Below, one piece after another: positions 17,868 through 27,033 of a DNA stretch of 64,000 bases. This DNA comes from Oscillospiraceae bacterium (GTDB lineage: Bacteria; Bacillota; Clostridia; Oscillospirales; Ruminococcaceae), in NCBI GenBank assembly GCA_902362965.1, contig CABIYQ010000005.1:62001-126000 (forward strand). The letters are read 5' to 3'. Numbering within the stretch: position 1 is the stretch's first letter; every line of letters begins with the position of its first letter. The notes beneath the pieces are model-generated. The model was not told the origin of the DNA, ran no database searches, and was given only the letters and a program-made list of their open reading frames with translations. The position numbers and the translations under genes were made by a program.

Positions 17868-20177
17868 ATGGTATTATGCAGCAGATGTAAAAAAAGACCG
17901 GCAGTTGTTTTCATTACTTCAATGCAGGGAAATGAAAAAAAGAACGAGGGGCTTTGTATGGTTTGCGCCAAGGAATCCAATATTCCTCAGATTTCAGAAT
18001 ATATGGAACAGATGGGAATAACTGATGATGATCTTGAACAGATGTCTGATCAGATGATGGAAATTCTTGACGGAGACGGATTTGAAATGGGAGGTGCAGA
18101 AACATTGCCGCCTTACATACAGAATATGTTGGACAATGCAGGATTAACCGGACTAAAGTCGGTTCTTTCTGAAAAGAATAACGATAGGAAAAATCCTCCG
18201 GCGGAGAAAAAGTCCGGTTCTGCAAATTCAAGAGCAAATAAAAATACGGAAAAAAACAAAAAGAAAAAAGAACTTAAATTTCTGGATAATTACTGTACTA
18301 ATTTGAATCAGCGTGCAGAAGAAGGCAAGCTTGACAACATTATAGGACGTGATAAGGAGATTTCAAGAGTAGTACAAATCCTTTCAAGAAGACAGAAAAA
18401 TAATCCGTGTCTTATTGGTGAACCCGGCGTTGGTAAAACTGCAATTGCCGAAGGAATAGCTCAGAGAATTGTCTCGGGAAACGTACCTTTTAATCTGACA
18501 GATAAAAAGGTTTATTTGCTGGATCTTACTTCTCTTGTTGCTGGAACCCAGTTCAGAGGACAGTTTGAGAGCCGTGTTAAGGGACTGGTAAATGAAGTTA
18601 AATCCGAAGGGAATATTATTCTTTTTATTGACGAGGTTCATAATCTTGTGGGTACAGGTGATTCAGAGGGTTCAATGAATGCGGCAAATATTTTAAAGCC
18701 TGCACTTTCACGCGGAGAGGTACAGGTTATCGGCGCTACGACATTTGGTGAATACAGAAAATATATTGAAAAGGACAGTGCTCTTGAAAGACGTTTTCAG
18801 CCTGTTACTGTAAATGAACCTACTGTTGACGATACGGTTGAAGTGTTAAAAGGAATAAAAAAATATTATGAAGCTTATCATAAGGTAAAAATCAGCGATG
18901 AACTTATAAGAATGTGTGCAGTGCTGTCTGAGAGATATATTCAGGACAGATTTTTACCGGATAAGGCGATAGATCTTCTTGACGAAAGCTGCGCATGTAC
19001 ATGTATACGCACTCCTGAGCTTGCAAAGCATGACGAGGAATCAAAAAGACTGAAAACTCTGATTGAAATGGAAAAATCCATGGAGGAGGAAAAAGAGCCT
19101 AACTATGAAGCGCTTGCAGAGGTTAAGGGTGACATTATCCGTGTTAAAGCCGAATTGGAAGAACTTGAAAAGGTTACTTCCAATATTCAGGTACAGGAAA
19201 CAGATCTTGCAAAGGTTATTGAGCTGTGGACGGGTATTCCGTCATCTAAAATTGCTGAATCAGAATTTTCTAAAATGGCAAAGCTTGAAGATAATTTGAA
19301 GAAGCATATAGTGGGTCAGGACGAAGCAGTCAAGCTGTTGTCGGAGGCAATTAAGCGTACAAGAGTTCAGCTTAACAAGAGAAGAAGACCGGCGTCGTTT
19401 ATTTTTGTAGGTCCTACCGGAGTAGGAAAAACAGAGCTGGTAAAGGTTTTATCCAGGGAACTTTTTGACTCTACTGAACCGCTGATCAGACTTGATATGA
19501 CCGAGTATATGGAGAAGCATTCTGTTGCAAAAATGATCGGCTCACCTCCCGGATATGTAGGTTACGATGAAGCAGGCCAACTTACTGAAAAGGTAAGAAG
19601 ACAGCCATATTCTGTAGTACTTTTTGATGAGATAGAAAAAGCGCACCCGGACGTTATGAATATTCTTCTTCAGATTCTTGATGAGGGTAAAATCAACGAT
19701 GCACAGGGAAGAACGGTAAATTTTGAAAATACAATAATTGTAATGACATCTAATGCCGGTTCTACAGATAAAACAACAGGTTTAGGATTTAATAAATCTG
19801 CCGAGGAAATTTCTAAGGAAAAAGCAATGAAAGCTTTAAGAGATTTTCTCAGACCGGAATTTATAAGCAGAATTGATGAAATTGTCGTATTCAGACCGTT
19901 ATCTCAGGAAAATTTTGCATCTATTGCAGGACTGATGCTTGACGAAATGAAAGAACCGCTTGCAGAAAAAAATATTATTTTTAAATATGATGAAAAATCT
20001 CTTGAACTGATTGCAAAAATGGCATTTGGAAAGAGTTATGGTGCGAGAGATATCAGAAGAGTTATCAGACAGGAAATAGAGAATAAGATTGCGGATATAA
20101 TAATAGAAAAATCAGGAACTATAGCGGGTATAGGTGTTTCTGCTGAAAATGACAAAATAAAAGTTGAATATATGTAA
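17868..20177 (+). CDS. ClpE-like AAA+ unfoldase with N-terminal zinc finger
   Basis: A 769-residue Hsp100 protein. Instead of the double Clp-N repeat it begins with a small zinc finger, C4-x2-C7 and C30-x2-C33, as in ClpE. The first AAA domain has Walker A GEPGVGKT (184-191), a coiled M/UVR-like segment follows (about 400-430), and the second AAA domain has GPTGVGKT (515-522). The LGF loop (TTGLGFNKS, near 640) is the ClpP-docking tripeptide, so it should feed ClpP. No CtsR gene or CtsR operator was recognised next to it. ClpC is the nearest alternative, but its N-domain is missing. Confidence 0.88.
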   Translation: MVLCSRCKKRPAVVFITSMQGNEKKNEGLCMVCAKESNIPQISEYMEQMGITDDDLEQMSDQMMEILDGDGFEMGGAETLPPYIQNMLDNAGLTGLKSVLSEKNNDRKNPPAEKKSGSANSRANKNTEKNKKKKELKFLDNYCTNLNQRAEEGKLDNIIGRDKEISRVVQILSRRQKNNPCLIGEPGVGKTAIAEGIAQRIVSGNVPFNLTDKKVYLLDLTSLVAGTQFRGQFESRVKGLVNEVKSEGNIILFIDEVHNLVGTGDSEGSMNAANILKPALSRGEVQVIGATTFGEYRKYIEKDSALERRFQPVTVNEPTVDDTVEVLKGIKKYYEAYHKVKISDELIRMCAVLSERYIQDRFLPDKAIDLLDESCACTCIRTPELAKHDEESKRLKTLIEMEKSMEEEKEPNYEALAEVKGDIIRVKAELEELEKVTSNIQVQETDLAKVIELWTGIPSSKIAESEFSKMAKLEDNLKKHIVGQDEAVKLLSEAIKRTRVQLNKRRRPASFIFVGPTGVGKTELVKVLSRELFDSTEPLIRLDMTEYMEKHSVAKMIGSPPGYVGYDEAGQLTEKVRRQPYSVVLFDEIEKAHPDVMNILLQILDEGKINDAQGRTVNFENTIIVMTSNAGSTDKTTGLGFNKSAEEISKEKAMKALRDFLRPEFISRIDEIVVFRPLSQENFASIAGLMLDEMKEPLAEKNIIFKYDEKSLELIAKMAFGKSYGARDIRRVIRQEIENKIADIIIEKSGTIAGIGVSAENDKIKVEYM

Positions 20178-20180
20178 ATA

Positions 20181-20223
20181 CTATTTTTAGAACCTGTTTA
20201 TTAAAACAGGTTCTAAAAAATAG
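20181..20223. terminator. Strong, nearly symmetric terminator after clpE-like gene
   Basis: A 15-bp perfect stem (20185-20199 with 20204-20218) has the loop ATTA, with T tracts on one side and A tracts on the other, so it can work in both directions. Confidence 0.85.
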
Positions 20224-20260
20224 TGATAAGGATGCTTTTTAGAATAAGGAGTAAAATATT

Positions 20261-21784
20261 ATGGATGAACAGCTTAAAAAGCAGATAGAAGAATTTCGTG
20301 AGAAAACTGAAAAATTCAGCAAAGGGGAAATAAATGTAGCAGAATATAAATCGTTTTCCGGAAAGTTTGGCAGCTATGCACAGAGAGGAGCTAAATCAGG
20401 AATGCTAAGGCTTCGCTTGGCAGGCGGACAACTGTCTAAGGAAAATTTTAAATCTCTTATTGACTTGTGTGAAAAATATGATATAAATCATATTCACTGT
20501 ACTACATGCCAGACCTTTCAGCTGCATGATTTACCATTTAATATTATTGCAGACGTTATTACAGATGCTATAGAAAATGGATTTTACTGTATCGGCGGCG
20601 GGGGAGATTTCCCAAGAAATGTTATGGTATCACCGCTTTCAGGAGTGGAAAAGGATGAAAATTTTGACGTTTTTCCGTATGCTCAGAAGGCTGCCGATTA
20701 TCTTATAAGTCAGATTGAAACGGTGAAAATGCCAAGAAAGCTGAAGGTTTGTTTTTCTAATTCCCCTGCAAATGCTGTTCATGCAACTTTTCGTGATTTA
20801 GGATTTGTATCTCGTCCGGACGGTAAATTTGATGTATATTGTGCTGGTGGTATGGGAGCTAATCCACGTATGGGAGTAAAAATCGCCGAAAAAACAGACG
20901 GAACTCAGGTTCTTTATTATGTTAAAGCAATGATCAGTTTTTTCTGCAAATACGGTAATTATGAGGTTCGTTCCAAGGCCCGTACCCGTTACATTCAAGA
21001 GGAACTTGGCGACGAGTTTACAGAGAAATTTAATATTGAGCTTCATAAAGCTTTAGATGAAGGCGGATTGGACTGTAACATAACAGAAAATAAGGTGACA
21101 AAAATCGGCTGTAAAGCAGAAATCAATTCAAGACGTATTATAGAACAGAAACAGAAAGGCTTGTATGCTGTTAAATTTCACCCGATCGGGGGAATTTTAA
21201 ATGTAAATATTTTAAAAGACTTATTTAATACAATAAGAGATATGCCTGATGTTTCACTGCGTATATCGCCTGATGAGACTATTTATATTATAAATTGTGA
21301 CGGTATGGAAGCACAGGAGATACTGAAAGCTACAGAATGCAGTGCTAAGACGGATATTGAAGAATCTGTTGCATGTATTGGAGCGTCTATATGCCAGCAG
21401 GGACTGCGTGATTCTCAAGAACTTTTAAAACAAATAATTGAAAAAGTAAAGCCGTTTAATTTTCCTGCTGACGCTTTGCCGGTACTTCACATAAGCGGCT
21501 GCAGATCTTCATGCGGTACTCATCAGATCGGCAAAATTGGATTTCACGGAAAAGTTAAAATGATTGATAAAAAGCCTCTGCCTGGTTTTGCAGTATCAAT
21601 CAGTGGAAATGATGAACAAGGTAATGAAAATTTCGGAGAAGAACTGGGAGTTATGGCATCTGATGATATACCGGAATTTGTAATTGAGCTTGGAAAAGCA
21701 GTTACAGAATCAGGTATGGATTATGAAAAATTTGCCTCTGAAAAAGAAAGCGTTTTAAGAGAAATTATAAATAAGTATGTATAA
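20261..21784 (+). CDS. Siroheme/4Fe-4S sulfite or nitrite reductase
   Basis: A 507-residue member of the ferredoxin-type sulfite/nitrite reductase family with two repeats of the ferrodoxin-like half domain and the catalytic core. The four cysteines that bind the 4Fe-4S cluster and bridge to siroheme are C372 and C378 (CIGASIC) and C414 and C418 (CRSSC), the diagnostic C-x5-C...C-x3-C pattern. It would reduce sulfite to sulfide (or nitrite to ammonia) with six electrons from ferredoxin. It stands alone between two terminators, with no other sulfate- or nitrate-assimilation gene nearby. An O-acetylhomoserine sulfhydrylase gene 33 kb away would use the sulfide. Sulfite versus nitrite is not resolved. 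Confidence 0.88.
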   Translation: MDEQLKKQIEEFREKTEKFSKGEINVAEYKSFSGKFGSYAQRGAKSGMLRLRLAGGQLSKENFKSLIDLCEKYDINHIHCTTCQTFQLHDLPFNIIADVITDAIENGFYCIGGGGDFPRNVMVSPLSGVEKDENFDVFPYAQKAADYLISQIETVKMPRKLKVCFSNSPANAVHATFRDLGFVSRPDGKFDVYCAGGMGANPRMGVKIAEKTDGTQVLYYVKAMISFFCKYGNYEVRSKARTRYIQEELGDEFTEKFNIELHKALDEGGLDCNITENKVTKIGCKAEINSRRIIEQKQKGLYAVKFHPIGGILNVNILKDLFNTIRDMPDVSLRISPDETIYIINCDGMEAQEILKATECSAKTDIEESVACIGASICQQGLRDSQELLKQIIEKVKPFNFPADALPVLHISGCRSSCGTHQIGKIGFHGKVKMIDKKPLPGFAVSISGNDEQGNENFGEELGVMASDDIPEFVIELGKAVTESGMDYEKFASEKESVLREIINKYV

Positions 21785-21861
21785 TTTTGGTAAATAAAAA
21801 ATAAACAAATTAAATAATGGATCTACCAGATAGAATGATTTTTCTTTTTTAATAATATAAA

Positions 21862-21895
21862 AACCATTTAAAGATTTTTTTCTCTTTAAATGGTC
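21862..21895. terminator. Bidirectional terminator between sulfite reductase and P-type ATPase
   Basis: An 11-bp perfect stem ACCATTTAAAG/CTTTAAATGGT (21863-21873 with 21884-21894) lies between two convergent genes, with A/T tracts on both flanks. Confidence 0.65.
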
Positions 21896-21968
21896 TTTGT
21901 ATATTCCGGTAAAAAAGCAGAGTATAGTTATTTTTTCAATATTCAGTTTTTTACAGGAGCTAATTATA

Positions 21969-23834
21969 TTAATTTTTATTAATTTTCATACATCTCATTG
22001 CGTTGAGTATGGCTATTACTGAAACGCCGACATCGGCAAATACAGCCGCCCACATATTAGCCAAACCAACAGAACCAAGAATTAAAATGACAATTTTAAC
22101 TGTAAGTGCAAAAATTATATTTTGATATACAATTTTGAGGGTTTTCTTTGATATATTTATTGCATCAGAAATTTTTGACGGCTTATCATTCATAAGAACA
22201 ATATCGGCGGCTTCAATGGCAGCGTCTGAACCTGCGCCCATGGCGATTCCAATATCCGCTCTTGAAATTACCGGAGCATCGTTAATACCGTCCCCGACAA
22301 ATATAAGCTTACCTTTTTCAGAGGTTTCATTCAGAAGTTTTTCAACCATGTCAACCTTATCACCGGGAAGAAGTCCGCAGTAAACTTCGTCAATTTTCAA
22401 TTCCTCGGCAATGTGTTTGCCGACTTTTTCTGAGTCTCCGGTAAGCATAACAGTCTTTTTGATTCCGTTTTTCTTGAGAGATTGGATAGTCTGCTTAGAA
22501 TCCGGTTTGATCTCATCTGCAATAATTATATGTCCTGCATAAAAATTATCTACGGCAATATGAACAGAAGTGCCGACATGATGACATGAATGCCAGTCTG
22601 CACCAATATCGTTCATCAGCTTATCATTGCCTATACATATTAACTTACCGTTTATTGTGCATTTAATACCACGACCTGCTATTTCCTCGTAATTTTTAAT
22701 TAATGAACTGTCAGTATCAGAGCTGTATGCTTCGCATATGGATTGTGCAATAGGGTGATTGGAAAAGCTTTCCGCCATAGCTGCATACTCCAAAAGCTGA
22801 CTTTCAGAAATTTTTTCCGGATGAACAGCAGTCACTTTAAAAACGCCTTTTGTCAGTGTTCCTGTTTTGTCAAACACAACAGTTTCTGCTTTTGAAAGTA
22901 TTTCAAGATAATTTCCGCCCTTTACAAGTATACCGGATTTTGAAGCTCCTCCGATTCCTCCGAAAAAGCTCAGAGGTACTGAAATAACAAGAGCGCAAGG
23001 GCAGGAAATAACTAAGAATATCAGCGCTCTGTTTATCCATTTAGCCCATTCGCCTGTAATGAAAGAGGGGATAAGCGCTAACGCAAGCGCCGCAAATACA
23101 ACGCAAGGCGTATAGTATTTTGCGAATTTAGTAATAAAATTTTCAGCTTTTGATTTTTTACTGCTGGAATTTTCAACTAAGTCCAGAATTTTTGAAACCG
23201 TTGATTCGCCGTATTGTTTTGTAGTGCGGACTTTAAGCATGCCGCTGAGATTGATGCAGCCGCTGATAACGCCGTCACCGGCTGCCACATCTCTTGGCAT
23301 TGATTCTCCGGTAAGAGCAGAGGTATCAATACTTGAGTTTCCTTCTTCAACAATACCGTCCAGAGGGATCCGTTCGCCGGGCTTTATTACCGTAATGCTT
23401 CCGATCTCAACTTCTTCAGGAGCAGTTGAGATAATTTGTCCGTTTATTTCTACGTTTGCAAAATCAGGACGTATATCCATCAATGCGGCAATGGATTTTC
23501 TGGAACTGCCTACAGCATAGCTCTGAAAAAATTCTCCTATCTGATAGAACAGCATTACCGCAGTACCTTCATCGTAATCTCCCGTACCGTTGCAGTAACC
23601 CAGTACAAAAGAACCTATTGTTGCAATAGACATTAAAAAATTTTCATCAAAAATCTGACCGTGAAGAATGTTTCTTGCAGATTTTAAAAGTATGTCGTAG
23701 CCGATTATAAGAAAAGGAATCAGTGCGGCAACAAGCTGTAAATACTTATTATTGATCGGGATAAATACGACTGTCAGAAATAATATAAAGCTTATAATTA
23801 TTCTTGCAAGCATTTTTTTTTGCTTTTTACTCAT
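21969..23834 (-). CDS. Heavy-metal-translocating P1B-type ATPase (Zn/Cd-type)
   Basis: A 621-residue metal-efflux pump. Motifs: TGES at 175-178 (actuator), CPC at 278-280 in the metal-binding helix (SCPCALVISVP), phosphorylated D322 in DKTGTLTKG, H360-P361 in the nucleotide domain, and GDGINDAP near 560. The N-terminal HMA domain common in ZntA/CadA is absent; a separate HMA gene lies directly upstream. With the CadC-like regulator in the same operon, zinc, cadmium or lead export is most likely. Copper is less likely because the helix after CPC and the regulator are of the zinc type. Confidence 0.9.
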   Translation of the reverse strand: MSKKQKKMLARIIISFILFLTVVFIPINNKYLQLVAALIPFLIIGYDILLKSARNILHGQIFDENFLMSIATIGSFVLGYCNGTGDYDEGTAVMLFYQIGEFFQSYAVGSSRKSIAALMDIRPDFANVEINGQIISTAPEEVEIGSITVIKPGERIPLDGIVEEGNSSIDTSALTGESMPRDVAAGDGVISGCINLSGMLKVRTTKQYGESTVSKILDLVENSSSKKSKAENFITKFAKYYTPCVVFAALALALIPSFITGEWAKWINRALIFLVISCPCALVISVPLSFFGGIGGASKSGILVKGGNYLEILSKAETVVFDKTGTLTKGVFKVTAVHPEKISESQLLEYAAMAESFSNHPIAQSICEAYSSDTDSSLIKNYEEIAGRGIKCTINGKLICIGNDKLMNDIGADWHSCHHVGTSVHIAVDNFYAGHIIIADEIKPDSKQTIQSLKKNGIKKTVMLTGDSEKVGKHIAEELKIDEVYCGLLPGDKVDMVEKLLNETSEKGKLIFVGDGINDAPVISRADIGIAMGAGSDAAIEAADIVLMNDKPSKISDAINISKKTLKIVYQNIIFALTVKIVILILGSVGLANMWAAVFADVGVSVIAILNAMRCMKINKN

Positions 23835-23852
23835 AATACACCTCGATTACTG

Positions 23853-24071
23853 TTAAAAAATAATTTTACAGTCCGGTTCAATTTTTTTGCAAATCTTTAC
23901 GGCTTGTTTCATAATTTTATCAAATTTTTCTTCATCTGCGCAGATAGTCATTTTTTGAGTCATAAAGCTAACATTTGCAGATTCAACGCCTTCGATCTTA
24001 GAAATTGCATTTTCCATTTTTGCAGCACAGTTTGCACAATCCAGGTCTTCCAATTTAAATACTTTTTTCAT
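23853..24071 (-). CDS. Free-standing HMA metallochaperone
   Basis: A 72-residue single heavy-metal-associated domain with the metal-binding C12-x2-C15 in LEDLDCANCAAKME and the ferredoxin-like fold pattern. The start MKKVFKL at 24071 is preferred over an ATG 12 bases upstream because GGAG lies between the two. It ends 18 bases before the ATPase gene, which itself lacks an HMA domain, so the two look like a split pump: the soluble domain would deliver metal to the ATPase. Confidence 0.88.
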   Translation of the reverse strand: MKKVFKLEDLDCANCAAKMENAISKIEGVESANVSFMTQKMTICADEEKFDKIMKQAVKICKKIEPDCKIIF

Positions 24072-24107
24072 AATAATCTCCATTCTATGGTTTGAACCAT
24101 TAAAAAT

Positions 24108-24473
24108 TTATTCATTTATATGCTCTAATCCCTGATTGATGATACTGCATACATGATCGTCAGCCAGGGAATAAAAAACATTTTTGCCTTCCTTTCGGCA
24201 TTTTACAAGCTTATTAGTTTTGAGAATTCTTAACTGGTGTGAAACAGCAGTCTGGCTGACATTCAGCAGCTGCGATATATCACAAACGCAAAGCTCAGCT
24301 TCAAAAAGCGCATATAGAATTTTTATTCTTGTTGAATCTCCGAAAATCTTAAATAATTCAGCTAAATCATATAAGGTCTCGTCATTTGGTATACTTTCCT
24401 TAACTATTTTTATATTGTCTTCATGCATACATAAGAATTCGCATTTTTCTATATTTTTTTCATTTTCCATCAT
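24108..24473 (-). CDS. ArsR/SmtB-family metal-sensing repressor, CadC-like
   Basis: A 121-residue winged-helix repressor. Potential alpha-3N metal site cysteines are C11, C15, C62 and C64 (CEFLC and ELCVCD); the alpha-5 zinc site is suggested by D106, H107, H118 and E121 near the C-terminus. The recognition helix is VSQTAVSHQLRIL. It starts at ATG behind AAAGGA and leads the operon with the HMA chaperone and ATPase. An inverted repeat typical of this family covers its own promoter. Metal binding would release DNA and induce efflux. Confidence 0.92.
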   Translation of the reverse strand: MMENEKNIEKCEFLCMHEDNIKIVKESIPNDETLYDLAELFKIFGDSTRIKILYALFEAELCVCDISQLLNVSQTAVSHQLRILKTNKLVKCRKEGKNVFYSLADDHVCSIINQGLEHINE

Positions 24474-24487
24474 ATAAACATCCTTTC

Positions 24488-24507
24488 ATATGAATATCTG
24501 TTCATAT
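24488..24507 (-). promoter_or_regulatory. ArsR/SmtB-type operator
   Basis: The inverted repeat ATATGAA-N6-TTCATAT matches the SmtB/CzrA operator style (ATATGAACA...TTCAT on the coding strand). It overlaps the -10/+1 region of the promoter next to it and lies just ahead of the repressor ribosome site. Confidence 0.8.
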
Positions 24508-24534
24508 ATTAACATATATTTTTTTTATTGTCAA
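24506..24534 (-). promoter_or_regulatory. Promoter of the metal-efflux operon
   Basis: On the minus strand TTGACA (24534-24529), a 17-base spacer and TAATAT (24511-24506), with TG extended -10. The operator overlaps its downstream edge, which explains metal-dependent repression. Confidence 0.8.
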
Positions 24535-24683
24535 TATGTTTATGATAAAATTAAATAAATTATTTAAATAGGCCTGCCATCTAAATATATTATTACCGTT
24601 TTTTCTTCCTGATTTTTGTAAGAATAATTGAATATATCAATTATTTAAAAATGAATTATATATAAATAATATTAGGTTATAAT

Positions 24684-24710
24684 AAAAGCGCAGAAAATAT
24701 TCTGCGCTTT
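24684..24710 (-). terminator. Terminator of prfB
   Basis: A 9-bp perfect stem AAAGCGCAG/CTGCGCTTT is followed on the minus strand by TTTTATTAT. It lies just past the prfB stop. Confidence 0.75.
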
Positions 24711-24715
24711 ATAAA

Positions 24716-25837
24716 TTATTTTGATTCAAGCGTACCGTGCGAAAGTGACTTTAAGTAAGCGTTAATAAATCCGTCAAGATCGCCGTCCATAACAGCGTTA
24801 ATATTGCCGGTTTCAAAATTGGTTCGGTGGTCTTTGACCATGGTATAAGGCATAAAAACATATGAACGGATCTGTGCGCCCCAAGCAATTTCCTTCTGAA
24901 CTCCTTTAATATCGGAAATTTTTTCAAGGTGTTCTCTTTCTTTAATTTCAATAAGCTTGGATTTAAGCATTTTCATAGCGTAGTCTTTATTCTGGAACTG
25001 GCTCCTCTGGGTCTGACAGGCTACGACAATACCAGTAGGGATATGAGTAAGACGTACTGCTGATGAAGTTTTATTGATATGCTGACCGCCTGCGCCGCTT
25101 GCTCTGAAAACGTCCATTTTCACTTCTTCAGGACGTATATCGACTTCGATAGTATCATCAATCTCAGGCATTATTTCAATAGCGGCAAAGGAAGTGTGGC
25201 GTCTGCCCGAGGAATCGAAAGGAGAGACCCTTACAAGACGGTGTACGCCGGCTTCAGATTTAAGAAAACCGTACGCATTGATTCCTTCAACCAGTATTGA
25301 CGCACTTTTGATACCGGCTTCGTCTCCGTCAAGATAATCAAGAAGACTTACTTTGAAATCATGGCATTCTGCCCATCTATTGTACATTCTGTAAAGCATT
25401 TCCGCCCAGTCCTGCGCTTCCGTACCGCCTGCGCCTGCATGGAAGGTTATTATGGCGTTTTTACTGTCATATTCGCCGGTAAGAAGCGTTGCAAGCTTCT
25501 GATTTTCAAGTTTTTTCTTAAAATCTTCAAGTCCCTCTGAAATTTCTTCGGCAGAGCTTTCATCGCCTTCTTCAATAGAAAGTTCTGTTAGAGTTATGAG
25601 GTCGTCAAGTTGTGATGACAGTGATTCCAAGCTTGAAATTTTATTTTCGATTGCTTTTGTCTTTTGAAGAACCTGCTGAGACTTTTCAAGATCGTCCCAG
25701 AATCCGGGTTCAGCGGCTTTGTTTCTGAGCTCCTCAAGCTCTACCTTGGAATTTTCAATGTTAAGAACATCTGATAATTCCTTGATTTCCGGAATATATG
25801 AGGAAAGTTCAGTTTTTAATTCATCTAATAAGATCAT
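24716..25837 (-). CDS. prfB: Peptide chain release factor 2
   Basis: Terminates translation at UGA and UAA. The 373-residue protein has the RF2 anticodon-like tripeptide SPF at 205-207 and the catalytic GGQ at 250-252 (GAGGQHINKTSSAV). Unlike many prfB genes, it needs no programmed +1 frameshift: the usual site corresponds to codons 24-27 here and reads GTT CTT AAC ATT without an in-frame stop, so the full protein is one open frame from the ATG. It is a single-gene unit between its terminator and a divergent promoter region. Confidence 0.96.
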   Translation of the reverse strand: MILLDELKTELSSYIPEIKELSDVLNIENSKVELEELRNKAAEPGFWDDLEKSQQVLQKTKAIENKISSLESLSSQLDDLITLTELSIEEGDESSAEEISEGLEDFKKKLENQKLATLLTGEYDSKNAIITFHAGAGGTEAQDWAEMLYRMYNRWAECHDFKVSLLDYLDGDEAGIKSASILVEGINAYGFLKSEAGVHRLVRVSPFDSSGRRHTSFAAIEIMPEIDDTIEVDIRPEEVKMDVFRASGAGGQHINKTSSAVRLTHIPTGIVVACQTQRSQFQNKDYAMKMLKSKLIEIKEREHLEKISDIKGVQKEIAWGAQIRSYVFMPYTMVKDHRTNFETGNINAVMDGDLDGFINAYLKSLSHGTLESK

Positions 25838-25997
25838 GAGTACTCCTTTATAATAATATATTTATTTAATTTTTAGAGATATAATTATTTTACAGTAAAT
25901 ACATATTACATTAAACTCCTTTTTCCATTTTCTACTTATTTATTATACTACAAAATTATCCCGACTGCAAATTTTTTTGTTTTTTTCTTGAAAGTGT

Positions 25998-26025
25998 TTG
26001 AAAATTAATAAAAATGTGTTATAAT
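25998..26025 (+). promoter_or_regulatory. Promoter for the zinc-ribbon gene and galU
   Basis: TTGAAA (25998-26003), a 16-base spacer and TATAAT (26020-26025), preceded by TG (extended -10), about 40 bases before the GTG start at 26068. Confidence 0.7.
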
Positions 26026-26067
26026 AATATACAATATAGTCGAATAAAAAATGGGGAGGAAAAATCA

Positions 26068-27018
26068 GTGTCAAATTTTACAGGTTCAAAATGCATAATA
26101 TGTGAAAATGAATTCAATGATAATGACGATATAGTCGTATGCCCCGAGTGCGGAACTCCTTATCACAGGGAATGTTATCAGAAGGAGGGTAAATGTGTTA
26201 ATGTAAGACTTCATGACCAAGGCAAAAGCTGGTCTGATAGCGAGTATGCAGATAATGAAAATTCACGTAAGAAATGCGCTCACTGCGGAACTGTGAACAA
26301 ACCGCATGCTATTATTTGCGAAAACTGCGGTGCTTCGATGGTCGACGGACTGGATTTTCAGCAAAATGATCAAAACGGAAGCTATTCCGGTTCAGCGCCT
26401 AATATGAATCAGGGGTTTAATCCTTACGGTGCGGGATTTAATCCCGATGATAAATATTGCGGAATGAATCCCGATGAAGAATTTGATGATATAAAGCTGT
26501 CAGAGGCGGCTGAATTCATAGGTACGAATAAGTTTTATTATCTTACATTGTTTAAAAGAATGAAAGAAACAGGAAAGAAAATTTCCTTAAATGCAATATG
26601 TCTTCTTTTTCCTCAGTTTTTCTTTGCAAACAGAAAAATGTGGACGGAGACTATTTTAACAATTATTGTTACAGTTCTTTTATCAATACCTTACATGATA
26701 TATTCTATGTATCTTATTGGGACTTCATATGATTTGCCGTATTCTATTAATATAAATACGGATTCATTTGAAATAATAGTGACTATTGCCAATTATATGA
26801 CTATGGCGTTCAGAGTTATTTTGTGCCTGTTTGCAAATTGGCTTTACTATCGTCATATGATCAGGAAAGTTAAAACTATAAAAAATACTGCCGGAGATGA
26901 TTCAGTACAAAAAATTAAAGTTTCCGGCGGGACAAGCTTTTTAAATATAGTTATTGCATTCGGTGTTCAGTTTTTGCTGACTGCCGCTGCTTTCCTGTGT
27001 TTTATATATTTAAAATGA
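26068..27018 (+). CDS. RING/zinc-ribbon membrane protein with DUF2628-like C-terminus
   Basis: The start is GTG at 26068, placed after GGGGAGG; upstream in-frame ATG codons overlap the promoter. The 317-residue protein begins with a RING/PHD-like Cys-His cluster (CIICENEF, CPECGTPYHRECY), then a second zinc ribbon (KCAHCGTVN...ICENCGASM), a Gly/Asn-rich linker, and a DUF2628-like region (FIGTNKFYYLTLFKRM...) with three hydrophobic segments. The zinc ribbons should be cytoplasmic. It is 15 bases upstream of galU. The role is unknown; related proteins are common in Ruminococcaceae. Confidence 0.75.
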   Translation: MSNFTGSKCIICENEFNDNDDIVVCPECGTPYHRECYQKEGKCVNVRLHDQGKSWSDSEYADNENSRKKCAHCGTVNKPHAIICENCGASMVDGLDFQQNDQNGSYSGSAPNMNQGFNPYGAGFNPDDKYCGMNPDEEFDDIKLSEAAEFIGTNKFYYLTLFKRMKETGKKISLNAICLLFPQFFFANRKMWTETILTIIVTVLLSIPYMIYSMYLIGTSYDLPYSININTDSFEIIVTIANYMTMAFRVILCLFANWLYYRHMIRKVKTIKNTAGDDSVQKIKVSGGTSFLNIVIAFGVQFLLTAAAFLCFIYLK

Positions 27019-27033
27019 GACTGGAGGATTACA

